This document shows, piece after piece, positions 1 through 7,220 of a DNA stretch of 37,626 nt; the first letter of the stretch is position 1, and every line of letters begins with the position of its first letter. Source of the DNA: Alphaproteobacteria bacterium (GTDB lineage Bacteria; Pseudomonadota; Alphaproteobacteria; Caulobacterales; Caulobacteraceae); the NCBI GenBank assembly GCA_025350685.1, contig JANXXK010000342.1, positions 1-37,626 of the forward strand, given 5' to 3'. The notes below the pieces were generated by a model that was not told the origin of the DNA, did no database searches, and saw nothing but the letters and a program-made list of their open reading frames with translations. Both the position numbers and the translations under genes were made by a program.

Positions 1-111
1 CCGAAGGACTATCCGATGGTCGCGCCGAACTATGCCAAGGCGCGCTCGGACCTGGCCAAGCAGATGGGCCTGGGCCAGGGCGGCCGACAGGCGGCGCGCA
101 AGAAGCGCTAG
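1..111 (+). CDS. MucR/Ros-family transcriptional regulator, C-terminal fragment
   Basis: Only the last 36 codons are in the window, ending in TAG at 109-111. They read PKDYPMVAPNYAKARSDLAK followed by a KQMGLG-type stretch and a basic tail. The DYPMVAPxYAxxRSxLAKxxGLG pattern is the conserved C-terminal arm of MucR/Ros regulators, just after their single zinc-finger DNA-binding domain. In Caulobacter and rhizobia these proteins repress cell-cycle, motility or exopolysaccharide genes by binding AT-rich sites. The zinc finger itself lies upstream of the window, so the assignment rests on the tail alone. A strong intrinsic terminator follows 30 bases downstream. Confidence 0.8.
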   Translation, partial: PKDYPMVAPNYAKARSDLAKQMGLGQGGRQAARKKR

Positions 112-140
112 GCTTCCGGCTTCAAGACCGACGTTTCGGG

Positions 141-172
141 ACGCCTGCCGGCTTCGGCGGGCGTTTCCGTTT
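141..172 (+). terminator. Intrinsic terminator after the MucR-type gene
   Basis: ACGCCTGCCG at 141-150 pairs with CGGCGGGCGT at 155-164, a 10-base-pair stem with one G-T pair and the loop GCTT. The T-rich stretch TTCCGTTT follows. The position fits termination of the gene ending at 111. Confidence 0.8.
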
Positions 173-223
173 GCCCGCAGGGGCGGACATTTCGTCGCTG
201 TTAACCCTTTTCCGCTTGCCGCC

Positions 224-261
224 GATTCGCCCAATCGGCGATAAGTGATTCGTTGTGAATC
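224..261. promoter_or_regulatory. Cluster of three GANTC (CcrM) sites upstream of the PAS_5 gene
   Basis: GATTC at 224-228, GATTC at 247-251 and GAATC at 257-261 fall within 38 bases just before the ATG at 287. GANTC is the target of the cell-cycle methyltransferase CcrM in Caulobacterales, and clustered sites in promoters are typical of GcrA/CcrM-controlled genes. The sites are seen in the sequence; the regulatory role is inference. Confidence 0.45.
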
Positions 262-286
262 CAACCGGTTGCGGGGGCATCTGAAT

Positions 287-787
287 ATGGCGGCGCAGAT
301 CGGAGCCCCGGCGGCGGCGGCCCGAGCGCATGAGGAGCTTTTCGCCTACTGGGCCTCGCTCAAGGACGGCGCCCGGTTGCCTGGCCGCCGCCACCTCGAT
401 CCGGGCGGCATCAAGCGTCTGCTGCCCACCGTCAGCCTGATCGACGTCTGCCATCCAGCCAGCCCGGCCGCGCCCCAGGACTACCGCATGCGGCTCGCCG
501 GCACCGGCCTCTACGGCGTCTACGGCCGCGAAATCACCGGCAAGAAGCTCTCCGAGATCTACAACACCGCCGCCGCCGACTACTGGCGCGTGGAGCTCAG
601 CAAGGTGGTCGCCGAGGGCCGCCCGGCGGTGGGCGTGCACAACCTCTCCTGGCGTGGCGCCTCACACCTGTCGATCCTGTGGCTGCGCCTGCCGCTGGCC
701 GCCGACGGTGAGCGGGTGGACATGATCCTGGGCTTCGACGCCGTCATCGGCCTGAGCCAGATGCAGAGCGGCATCCGGGCGGCCTAG
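287..787 (+). CDS. PAS_5-family single-PAS-domain protein
   Basis: A 166-residue soluble protein with no signal peptide or membrane segment. It follows the PAS_5 pattern common in Caulobacterales: an N-terminal helix (HEELFAYWASLKDGARLPGR), then DPGGIKRLLPTVSLIDV, DYRMRLAGTGLYGVYGREITGKKL, and a final strand ending ILGFDAVI. The family folds as a lone PAS sensor and often has no fused output domain, so it probably acts through protein partners. I chose the ATG at 287. An in-frame GTG at 245 would add 14 residues unlike the family and would overlap the GANTC cluster. The ligand and partner cannot be told from sequence. It is transcribed alone, downstream of the MucR terminator. Confidence 0.75.
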   Translation: MAAQIGAPAAAARAHEELFAYWASLKDGARLPGRRHLDPGGIKRLLPTVSLIDVCHPASPAAPQDYRMRLAGTGLYGVYGREITGKKLSEIYNTAAADYWRVELSKVVAEGRPAVGVHNLSWRGASHLSILWLRLPLAADGERVDMILGFDAVIGLSQMQSGIRAA

Positions 788-862
788 CGGACGTTAAGAA
801 CGTTAGGCGACGGGGCGCAGCCACTCGAGGTTTGGCGGCGCCCGCCCATCATGCGCCCAAAG

Positions 863-893
863 AAAACCCCGACGCTCTTGCGAGGTCGGGGTT
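863..893 (-). terminator. Intrinsic terminator of the PEP-CTERM gene
   Basis: AACCCCGAC (865-873) and GTCGGGGTT (885-893) form a perfect 9-base-pair stem. Read on the minus strand the stem is followed by TTTTCTTT, so it terminates the gene that ends at 920. Confidence 0.8.
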
Positions 894-919
894 CTGATCG
901 CGTGAACTCGTAGACTTGG

Positions 920-1615
920 TCAGGCGGCCGCGAACGCCGCTTGTGAACGGCGACGGCGCATGACAGCGCCAAGACCGCCGAAGCCGACCAGCATCATCGC
1001 CCAGGCGCCGGGCTCAGGAATCCCGCCGGAAATCGAAACCTTGTCGAGGCCCGTATCACCCGCTCCGGTCGTGGCGGCCGTCTGCTCAAAATTGAGTGTC
1101 GCGCTCGATGCATTCGCCACGAAGCTGTAGGAAAAAGCTCCCCAGTGATCCCAAAGGGGGCCCGGGCCATAAGGCGTCGCATTTGAACTGATTGGTGCGC
1201 TGTAGAGTTGCGACGCCGAGGCCGAGCCGGAGGACATCCAGACGTTGACCTGTTCCACGACGCCCGGGATTACAAAATCCTCGCTCCCCAGGGAGAAGTT
1301 CACTTTATAGGTGCGGCCCGACGTCAACCCGGTGATCGTTTGGTTCATATGGTAACCGCCGGTGTCGATCCCGTTTCCGACGAGGGCGAAGATGGTTCCC
1401 TCCGGCGGCGTCGCTGAGTAGTACCCCGCCGAGGTTAGATAGCCTGAGTTGTTCCAGCCGGGGATCGGGCCAAAGAGGACGCCGCCCACCGGCACGCTGG
1501 CGGCATTAGCCTCAAAACCACCATTTACAATGCTCGCGGCATCCGCGCCGGACGCAGATAGCACGCCTGAAGACGCGATCATCATGCAGGCGACCCATAG
1601 GGCCTTCTTATTCAT
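920..1615 (-). CDS. PEP-CTERM sorting-domain secreted protein
   Basis: The 231-residue protein has an N-terminal signal peptide (MNKKALWVACMMIASSGVLS, then an ADA-type cleavage site near residue 27). The body is rich in Gly, Ser, Thr and aromatics (FEANAASVP, GWNNSGYL) and looks like a beta-sandwich, galactose-binding-like exoprotein. The tail is canonical PEP-CTERM: PEP at 200-202, the GAWAMMLVGFGGLGAVM hydrophobic stretch, then RRRR. Such tails are recognised and cleaved by an exosortase during export to the surface or matrix; no exosortase gene is in the window. GAGGT lies about 6 bases before the ATG. The gene is less GC-rich at wobble positions than its neighbours, which hints at acquisition or relaxed selection. 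The precise function is unknown. Confidence 0.88.
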   Translation of the reverse strand: MNKKALWVACMMIASSGVLSASGADAASIVNGGFEANAASVPVGGVLFGPIPGWNNSGYLTSAGYYSATPPEGTIFALVGNGIDTGGYHMNQTITGLTSGRTYKVNFSLGSEDFVIPGVVEQVNVWMSSGSASASQLYSAPISSNATPYGPGPLWDHWGAFSYSFVANASSATLNFEQTAATTGAGDTGLDKVSISGGIPEPGAWAMMLVGFGGLGAVMRRRRSQAAFAAA

Positions 1616-1985
1616 GGCAATACCTCGTCAAAAAGGCCTGAAGTCAGCCCGTTCATCTTTATTAACATCCAGGTTCAGGCCGGAACAACGGAGTTCGCCC
1701 GCAAAGCGAGTGCGATTGAAGATTGAGCGAGCACCAAAGTCGCGCGTCCGCAAAGGCCTGTAAAAGCTCGGAGGGCGCAATTTCCACCGCAACATTTGCC
1801 CTCGATTGCATGCTCCTGATCCCGTGGCGAAAGACATCGCTGCGGAAGCCGGCTCCGGCGGCAGAAAGTTGCGCCGATTTTCACCGAGGCGCGCTTTTAC
1901 ACAGCCTGGGTGGCTACCGGCCCTAGCACATCCCGAGAGTCCGCTTGCGCGACCTCGCCCCAGCTAAGGGATTTATGACTGCGCC
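1616..1985. other. Intergenic region between the PEP-CTERM gene and sufE, no gene seen
   Basis: These 370 bases carry the presumed promoter and ribosome-binding site of the leftward PEP-CTERM gene. Otherwise I see no convincing reading frame, repeat or RNA. Base composition is noticeably less GC-rich than the surrounding genes (for example TTTATTAACATCC near 1658), as in the PEP-CTERM gene itself. Confidence 0.6.
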
Positions 1986-2405
1986 CTAGGTCAGCGCGTC
2001 GGCGTCCCGGCGGATCCGCGCGGCCATCGAGGCCAGGCCGTTGGCGCGCTGCTGCGACAAGGCGCCCTTCAGGCCGAGCTTTTCGAAGGCTGCGGCGGCG
2101 TCGAAGGCCCGGATGTCGGCGGGCTGGCGGCCTGAGAACAGCCGCAGCAGGATGGCGATCAGGCCGCGCACGATGTGGGCGTCGGAATCGCCGCGGAACT
2201 TCAGCGTCCTGTCGGCCTGCGGCTCGGTCACCAGCCACACCTGGCTCGCGCAGCCGCGCACCTTGTTGGCGTCGGAGCGTTCGGCGTCGGTGAGCGGCTG
2301 CAGTGTCTTGCCCAGGTCGATCACGTAGCGATAGCGCTCTTCCCAGTCTCCCAGGACCTCGAATTCGGAGGAAAGTTCGGCCAGTTCGGCTTCGATGGCG
2401 CCCAT
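1986..2405 (-). CDS. sufE: SufE-family cysteine desulfurase-activating protein
   Basis: The 139-residue length matches SufE. The sulfur-acceptor cysteine is C52 in the family motif KVRGCASQVW, preceded by a helical region (LSSEFEVLGDWEERYRYVIDLG) and followed by the family strand LKFRGDSDAHIVRGLIAILL. SufE takes persulfide sulfur from the SufS cysteine desulfurase and passes it to the SUF scaffold for cytosolic Fe-S cluster assembly. No other suf gene is nearby. It sits 58 bases behind a histidine kinase on the same strand and may share its transcript. Confidence 0.92.
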   Translation of the reverse strand: MGAIEAELAELSSEFEVLGDWEERYRYVIDLGKTLQPLTDAERSDANKVRGCASQVWLVTEPQADRTLKFRGDSDAHIVRGLIAILLRLFSGRQPADIRAFDAAAAFEKLGLKGALSQQRANGLASMAARIRRDADALT

Positions 2406-2463
2406 GGGGGCGACTTAGGCGGGCCAAGCGCCCAGCGCAACTCGGACCCCAATTTGAGTAAGG

Positions 2464-3243
2464 TCAGGCGGCCTTCAGGCTCACCCGGGCGGTCAGGCCA
2501 TGGCCGGCCTTCGAGGTGAGTTTCAGCCGCGCACCCATGGCCCGGCAGGTGAGGTCGCAGATCGGCAGGCCAAGGCCCGCGCCCTCGCCATGCCGCATCA
2601 GCGCGCTCTGCCCCTGTTCGAACGGCCGCATGAGCCGCTCAAGCTCGGCGGGCGCGACGCCTTCGCCGTCGTCCTCGATGAACAGATTGACCTTCGCGCC
2701 GTCGGTTTCGGCGCGCAGCCGCACCTCGCCGCCCTGCGGCGAGAACTGGATGGCGTTCTGCAGCAGGTGGGTGAGCACGGTGCGCAACCCCCAGGGATCG
2801 GCCAGAACCTCGGGCAGGGGGCCGTCGCCGACGACGCGGATGCGGACGCCGCGATCAGCCACGTCCTCGCCGAGCCCGCGGACCACCTCGTCGAAGGCCG
2901 GCTGCAGGGCCTCGGGGCCCACGTCCAGCTTCAGCCCCTGCAGGCGGCCGATCTCCAGCACCTGGTTGACCAGTTTCAGCAGCTTCTTGCCGCTGCCGCG
3001 GATGATTTCGGCGTATTCCTTGTACTGCAGCGCGCCGAGCGGGCCGTAGAGCTCGGCGGCGAGGATCTCGGAGAACCCGAGGATCGAATTCAGCGGCGTG
3101 CGCAGTTCGTGACTGACCAGCCGCAGGAAGGCGCGCTTCTGCGCCTCCAGCACGGCCGCGGCGTCGGGCGCCAGCGGCGCGTTCGCGAGAGGAGCCGCTC
3201 GGGGCATGAAGGGCAGTGCGCTTTCGTTGTGCAGAGGCCCCAT
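2464..3243 (-). CDS. Soluble sensor histidine kinase (HisKA + HATPase_c)
   Basis: The 259-residue protein has no membrane segment. After a short N-terminal helix come the dimerisation/phosphoacceptor domain (H45 in LVSHELRTPLN, then SILGFSEILAAELYGPLG) and a HATPase_c domain with the N box HLLQNAIQFS, G1 box EDDGEGV and G2 box GAGLGLPIC. It has neither an input domain nor a receiver, so it probably acts on a separate regulator or is controlled by protein contact. The HisKA region is close in pattern to the divergently transcribed membrane kinase at 3397-5094; the pair may come from duplication and share a pathway. ATG at 3243 is used; an internal ATG 12 codons later is possible. Confidence 0.85.
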   Translation of the reverse strand: MGPLHNESALPFMPRAAPLANAPLAPDAAAVLEAQKRAFLRLVSHELRTPLNSILGFSEILAAELYGPLGALQYKEYAEIIRGSGKKLLKLVNQVLEIGRLQGLKLDVGPEALQPAFDEVVRGLGEDVADRGVRIRVVGDGPLPEVLADPWGLRTVLTHLLQNAIQFSPQGGEVRLRAETDGAKVNLFIEDDGEGVAPAELERLMRPFEQGQSALMRHGEGAGLGLPICDLTCRAMGARLKLTSKAGHGLTARVSLKAA

Positions 3244-3370
3244 TATCGGGCATCGCGCTTACGATTTCCTTTCGCCCGCGACAACGCCTGTGAGGCGAAC
3301 GAGCTTGACCGTCTCGCCGCTCAGGCGAGCACCCTTACTTGGACTCACCCTTGCCGCTAAGCTGTCGGCC

Positions 3371-3400
3371 ATGACTGCCGCGACCACGTCCGAGGCTTGA
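3371..3400 (+). other. Possible 9-codon upstream reading frame overlapping the divJ-like start
   Basis: ATG at 3371 opens a frame MTAATTSEA ending in TGA at 3398-3400. The TGA overlaps the TTG start of the kinase as TTGA, the arrangement of translationally coupled genes. There is no strong Shine-Dalgarno before the ATG, so this is only a possibility. A GTG at 3466 is an alternative kinase start. Confidence 0.3.
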
Positions 3401-5094
3401 CGCTGACCAGCCCCAGGAGACGCTCACGCTCGCGTGGGGCGGCGCGTAGCGAGCGCCGCTTCACGGTGATCTGGCACCTGGCATGGGCCGTCCTTTTGGC
3501 GGCCGCGGCCGTCCTGCTGTGGCTGCTGACCGACGAGACCACCGACCCGGCCACGGTGGGCCTTGGCGCGATCGCCGCGGTGGGCCTTCTGGGCGCCCTC
3601 CTGGCGCAGGTGGCCGAGGAGACTGGCGCGGCGGCGGCGGTGATGGCCTGGGCGGTCGCGGGCGCCGGCGCGGCCCTGCTCACCGGCGGCACGGCCGGGC
3701 CGCTGGCCGCCCTTTGCCTGGCCCCGCTGGCGGCGGGCGCGGCCTTCGGGCGGCCGAAGCTGCTGGCGCTCGGCGCGGCGGGCGGCATCGCCGCGGCGGC
3801 GGCCGCCGCCCTCGGCGCACCGTTCCTGGGCTTCGCCCGGCCACCCGAGGCGATTTCCACCTGGCTCAGCCTGCTGGCGCTGGGAACCACCGGCCTGGGC
3901 CTCGCCGCGGGCCTTGTCGCCCTGCAGGGCCGGGTGCGCGGCTCCGACGTCCTGGCCCGCGAGACCGAGCTTGGCCTGCGCGAGGCCCTCGACCATCAGC
4001 CGCAGCTGCTGCTTGGCCTCTACCCCGGCGGCCGCATCCTCGAGGCCTACGGCGAGGCGCCGGCGGGGCTCGAGACCCGCGACATGGCCGAGCGCAACCT
4101 CGCCGACCTCGTCTGCGACGCCGACCGGCCCCGGGTTGAGGCCGCCCTGGTCCGCGCGGCGTCGGACGGCTCGGCGGAGGCCGCCTTCGTCCCCGCCCAT
4201 GACGCCCAGGGCTGGTGCATGCTCACCGTGCGCCGAATGAGTTCGACCCGGCTGATCGCCGCCCTGCGCGACGCCCGCGCCCAGCGGAGCCGCGAGGCTG
4301 AGCTGGAGACCGCGCGGTCCGCCGCCGAGCAGCGCGACGCCGGCAAGTCCCGCTTCCTGGCCAATATGAGCCACGAGCTGCGCACCCCGCTCAATGCGAT
4401 CATGGGCTTCTCCGACATCATGCGGCAGCGGCTGTTCGGCCCCATGGCCGACCGCTACGCCGAATATTCCCAGCTGATCCACGAGAGCGGCGCGCACCTC
4501 CTGGAACTGATCAACGACGTGCTCGACATGTCGAAGATCGAGGCTGAGCGGTTCGAGCTGGCGCGCGAGGACTTCGACGCCCGCGACGCGATCACCGCGG
4601 TCCTGCGGCTGATGCGCGGCCAGGCCGACCGGGCCGGCATCACCCTGCGCGGCGACCTGTCGCCGGAGAGCCTGGACGCTGAGGCGGACCGCCGCGCGGT
4701 CAAGCAGATCGCCTTCAACCTGATCTCCAACGCGCTGAAGTTCACGCCCAAGGGCGGCGCGGTGACGGTCAGCGCCTATCCGCAGGGCAGGGTGCTGGAG
4801 ATCATCGTCGCCGACACCGGCGTCGGCATCTCGCGCGAAGACCTGGCGCGGCTCGGCCGGCCCTTCGAGCAGGCCGGGGGGTCGGAGCAGAAGCAGGGCG
4901 GCTCGGGCCTTGGCCTGTCGCTGGTCCGGGCGTTCGCGCGTCTGCACGGCGGCGACATGACCGTCGACTCGGCACTGGGCGAAGGCACCACCGTGACGGT
5001 GCGGATGCCGGTGCTGGTCGAGCCCGCGGAGGCCGACGAAGAGCCCGCGGAGCCTGAGCTAGAGGCGCCCGCCCCCCTCCAGGCCGAGGCTTAG
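3397..5094 (+). CDS. divJ: DivJ-like membrane sensor histidine kinase
   Basis: The 565-residue protein starts with a basic tail, then about six hydrophobic segments between residues 22 and 180. A PAS-like linker follows (roughly 195-290), then a coiled coil, HisKA with H326 in FLANMSHELRTPLNAIMGFSDI, and HATPase_c (NLISNALKFT, DTGVGI, GGSGLGLSLV). The FGPMADRYAEYSQLIHESG and INDVLDMSKIEAERFEL stretches are those of the DivJ/PleC kinases. DivJ sits at the stalked pole and phosphorylates DivK, restraining CtrA. A multi-pass N-terminus without a periplasmic sensor matches DivJ rather than PleC, and a divergent soluble kinase neighbour also fits the Caulobacter locus as I recall it. The TTG start at 3397 has poor ribosome-binding context; GTG 3466 is the alternative. 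An acidic, proline-rich tail ends the protein at a repeat element. Confidence 0.75.
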   Translation: MTLTSPRRRSRSRGAARSERRFTVIWHLAWAVLLAAAAVLLWLLTDETTDPATVGLGAIAAVGLLGALLAQVAEETGAAAAVMAWAVAGAGAALLTGGTAGPLAALCLAPLAAGAAFGRPKLLALGAAGGIAAAAAAALGAPFLGFARPPEAISTWLSLLALGTTGLGLAAGLVALQGRVRGSDVLARETELGLREALDHQPQLLLGLYPGGRILEAYGEAPAGLETRDMAERNLADLVCDADRPRVEAALVRAASDGSAEAAFVPAHDAQGWCMLTVRRMSSTRLIAALRDARAQRSREAELETARSAAEQRDAGKSRFLANMSHELRTPLNAIMGFSDIMRQRLFGPMADRYAEYSQLIHESGAHLLELINDVLDMSKIEAERFELAREDFDARDAITAVLRLMRGQADRAGITLRGDLSPESLDAEADRRAVKQIAFNLISNALKFTPKGGAVTVSAYPQGRVLEIIVADTGVGISREDLARLGRPFEQAGGSEQKQGGSGLGLSLVRAFARLHGGDMTVDSALGEGTTVTVRMPVLVEPAEADEEPAEPELEAPAPLQAEA

Positions 5095-5206
5095 ACCCTA
5101 TCCCGTTCAGATGGAGTCATCTGAACGGGATAGAAGGTTCTAATTTCAAACACTTAGAGCACATCGGACGGGTGAAATGGCTTCCATTTCACCCTGACGC
5201 GCTTTA
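5092..5206. repeat. Dispersed double-hairpin repeat, copy A
   Basis: Hairpin 1 is a perfect 15-base-pair stem (CTATCCCGTTCAGAT at 5098-5112, its complement at 5119-5133) with loop GGAGTC, which holds the GANTC site GAGTC. Hairpin 2 is a perfect 11-base-pair stem (GGGTGAAATGG at 5170-5180, CCATTTCACCC at 5184-5194) with loop CTT. The same architecture recurs at 7218-7330, and hairpin 1 again near 22984. The TAG stop of the divJ-like gene is the first triplet of the element. It lies between convergent genes and may serve as their terminator. Confidence 0.88.
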
Positions 5207-6124
5207 GCGGGCGGCGACCTGCAGGAAAGCGCGGCCGGCAGCGAAATCGCCGACTTCCACATAGGCGCGGCGCACCCCGTCGCCCGGGAACAGGAACTCC
5301 ACCGCCACCGCCTCGCGCGGGTCGAGGCCGGCCAGGTCGAGGGCGGCGGCGTCGGGGAAGCGGAACGCCCAGCCCTCGGAGGCGGCTGCATTCCTTGCGG
5401 GGGGCGGCATCAGCTCAGGCCCGGCCGAAGATCGGGCCGACGCCGCATAGGCCTTCAGCGCACTCGCCGGCGGCAGACGCCGGGCCAGCGGCAGGCCCGC
5501 CGTCGCGCCACCGCCCCAGCGGTCCAGATAGGGTTGCGCGCTGCGGCTAGAATTGCGCAGCACCAGCCGCGCGGCATAGGGCTCGGCCCCGTCGGCGAAG
5601 CGGGCCACGGCGATAAGGGCGGCGCTGCCGTCGCGGCCGGCTAGGCCGAAGGCCATGTGGTCCGCCCCGAACGTGGTCTCCTGGATCAGCCGCCAGCGCG
5701 CGGCCTTGGTGATGTTGCGGTCGGCGCGCCACTCGGCCACGTCGCCGGTGTAGGTCAGGCGGCTGAGCTTGGCGTAGCCGGAAAAGGCGGTGCGCACCCG
5801 GGTGGCGGCGATCGCCAGGTCAGGCGCCGTGCAGGCCGCGCCGTCGGCCTTGGCCCGGGCGGAGACTTCGACGCTCCTCAGGGAATCGGCGCTCATCCCC
5901 GCGCGCAGGGCTGCGCCACGGGCTTGGGCCGCGCCGGCGGCGAGCGCCGCGCCCACCTCGGGCGCGAACAGGCCACAGCGGAGATCCGCCTGCGTCATCA
6001 CCGTCCGCTCGTAGAACAGGTCCACGGGCTGAGCCCGCACAACTCCAGGCGCGGCGATGCCCGCCGCGACCAGTAACCCCATCCACCGAGACGCCGGCTT
6101 CGCGCTTCTGCGCGAGCTCTTCAT
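5204..6124 (-). CDS. Uncharacterised secreted protein
   Basis: The 306-residue protein begins at ATG 6124, giving a clean signal peptide: KSSRRS-type basic start, GLLVAAGIAAPGVV core, AQP cleavage near residue 32. A longer start at 6157 would add 11 residues with no signal character. Visible pieces are DLFYERTVMTQADLRCGLFAPEVGAAL, a helical Ala-rich segment, and SYS-type strands such as LIQETTFGADHMAFGLAGRDGSAALIAVARF, which look like a beta domain. Two cysteines (in LRCGLF and GAACTAPD) could form a disulphide. I do not recognise the family. It faces the divJ-like gene across repeat copy A and has no obvious partner gene. Confidence 0.6.
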   Translation of the reverse strand: MKSSRRSAKPASRWMGLLVAAGIAAPGVVRAQPVDLFYERTVMTQADLRCGLFAPEVGAALAAGAAQARGAALRAGMSADSLRSVEVSARAKADGAACTAPDLAIAATRVRTAFSGYAKLSRLTYTGDVAEWRADRNITKAARWRLIQETTFGADHMAFGLAGRDGSAALIAVARFADGAEPYAARLVLRNSSRSAQPYLDRWGGGATAGLPLARRLPPASALKAYAASARSSAGPELMPPPARNAAASEGWAFRFPDAAALDLAGLDPREAVAVEFLFPGDGVRRAYVEVGDFAAGRAFLQVAAR

Positions 6125-6210
6125 GCGTCTTCTTTCGTTGCGGCCTTCGCAGACCAACGGCCAAGCTATCGGCGGAGCGTTGCTATCCCGCTAACGGGCC
6201 CGCATCTTCC

Positions 6211-6290
6211 CGCCGTGTGGTGGATCTGAAGTTCCCACGCCGCCTGGGGCCAGCGCTGTTGGGAACTTCAGATCCTCGAACCACACGGCG
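6211..6290. repeat. Long imperfect palindrome, first of a tandem pair
   Basis: The left arm 6211-6237 (CGCCGTGTGGT, then GGATCTGAAGTTCCCA) is complementary to the right arm 6260-6290 apart from a short insertion in the right arm. The arms make about 27 pairs around a 22-base loop. It lies in the upstream region of the DUF1491 gene and shares the GAAGTTC core with the next palindrome, so the two look like related mobile palindromic units. Confidence 0.8.
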
Positions 6291-6302
6291 AACAAAGGCT
6301 TG

Positions 6303-6377
6303 CTAGTGTCCTCATCGATCCCGAAGTTCGCCAAAGCCCGTCCCATCCGCTCCCGAACTTCGGGACCGGGACACTAG
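6303..6377. repeat. Long imperfect palindrome abutting the DUF1491 start codon
   Basis: The left arm 6303-6330 starts CTAGTGTCC and ends CCCGAAGTTCG. The right arm 6354-6377 runs CGAACTTCGGGACCGGGACACTAG. They pair except for an internal asymmetric bulge. The right arm ends three bases before the ATG at 6381, so the whole ribosome-binding region of that gene lies inside the palindrome. Confidence 0.8.
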
Positions 6378-6380
6378 GCC

Positions 6381-6713
6381 ATGCTGCTTTCCACCGACAT
6401 CTGGGTGAGCGCCCTGATCCGCAGGGCCGAGCTCTCCGGGGCCTTCGCGATGATCATCCGCAAGGGCGACGCGCGCGCCGGCGCGGTGCTGGTCAAGGCG
6501 CTGAACCGGCCGCAGGGCACCGCCAGGCTCTACGCCGAGGCCACCCGGCTGGACGGCGAGCGGGTGTGGATGCAGCCGGCGCTCTCCGACAAGGAGCCCG
6601 ACCTCGACGCCTACATCGAGCGCGCCGCACGCGTGGACCCCGACGTCTGGGTCGTGGAGATCGACGACCGCGAAGGCCGCCACTTCCTGACCGAGCCGGT
6701 GGACAAGGCCTGA
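6381..6713 (+). CDS. DUF1491 family protein
   Basis: The 110-residue cytosolic protein has the recognisable DUF1491 layout of alphaproteobacteria. It begins TDIWVSALIRRAELSGAFA, continues IIRKGDARAGAVLVK and ARLYAEATRLDGERVWMQP, and closes with DPDVWVVEIDDREGRHFL. The biochemical role is unknown; the fold looks like a small alpha/beta domain. The ATG at 6381 lacks a normal Shine-Dalgarno because the preceding bases belong to a long palindrome. No downstream partner suggests a pathway. Confidence 0.85.
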   Translation: MLLSTDIWVSALIRRAELSGAFAMIIRKGDARAGAVLVKALNRPQGTARLYAEATRLDGERVWMQPALSDKEPDLDAYIERAARVDPDVWVVEIDDREGRHFLTEPVDKA

Positions 6714-6839
6714 GCCGTCGCCGGGATATTCGCCGGTTAACCGCCTTCGTGAACGGCGACGAAAGCCTGCCCATGGCACGGTTCCGCGTCGTCCTGATCC
6801 GCCAGCCCCCCGACACGCCCCCAGTTCCCTGAAGGCCGC

Positions 6840-7220
6840 ATGCTGTTCCTGTTGAATGACGTCGTCTTCCGTATCGACGGCGTGGCCGACGACGCGCGCC
6901 TGACTGGCGAGGCTTTCCAGAAGCTGGCGTTCCCTGCGGTGCTGCGCATGGGCCAGGAGCTGTTCGCCGACGCCCTGCTGCTGCCGCGCACCGACCCCGA
7001 CAAGGCCCGCCGCCTGGGCGCGCTCATCCAGGCCAAGGCGCCGATGATCAATGCGGCCCTGTTCATCACCCCGGTCGCCGGCTGCGCACCCCACGAGGTG
7101 ATCGTGCGCTTCGCCAGCGCCCAGTTCGAGGTGATGGTCGACCTGTTCAACCTGCAGCGGGCGGGCGAGCTCGACACGGTGGCCGCCGACCGCAAGGTCT
7201 GGCGCCGACTGGCGGCATAG
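6840..7220 (+). CDS. Small hypothetical protein
   Basis: A 126-residue, apparently cytosolic alpha/beta protein starting MLFLLNDVVFRID, with helices FQKLAFPAVLRMGQELFADALL and RRLGALIQAKAPMINAALF and a final amphipathic stretch FASAQFEVMVDLFNLQRAG. There is no signal peptide, metal motif or nucleotide-binding loop, and I recognise no family. Codon use is normal for the region, so it is likely a real gene. AAGG lies about 6 bases before the ATG. Its stop codon TAG is the first triplet of repeat copy B. Confidence 0.6.
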   Translation: MLFLLNDVVFRIDGVADDARLTGEAFQKLAFPAVLRMGQELFADALLLPRTDPDKARRLGALIQAKAPMINAALFITPVAGCAPHEVIVRFASAQFEVMVDLFNLQRAGELDTVAADRKVWRRLAA

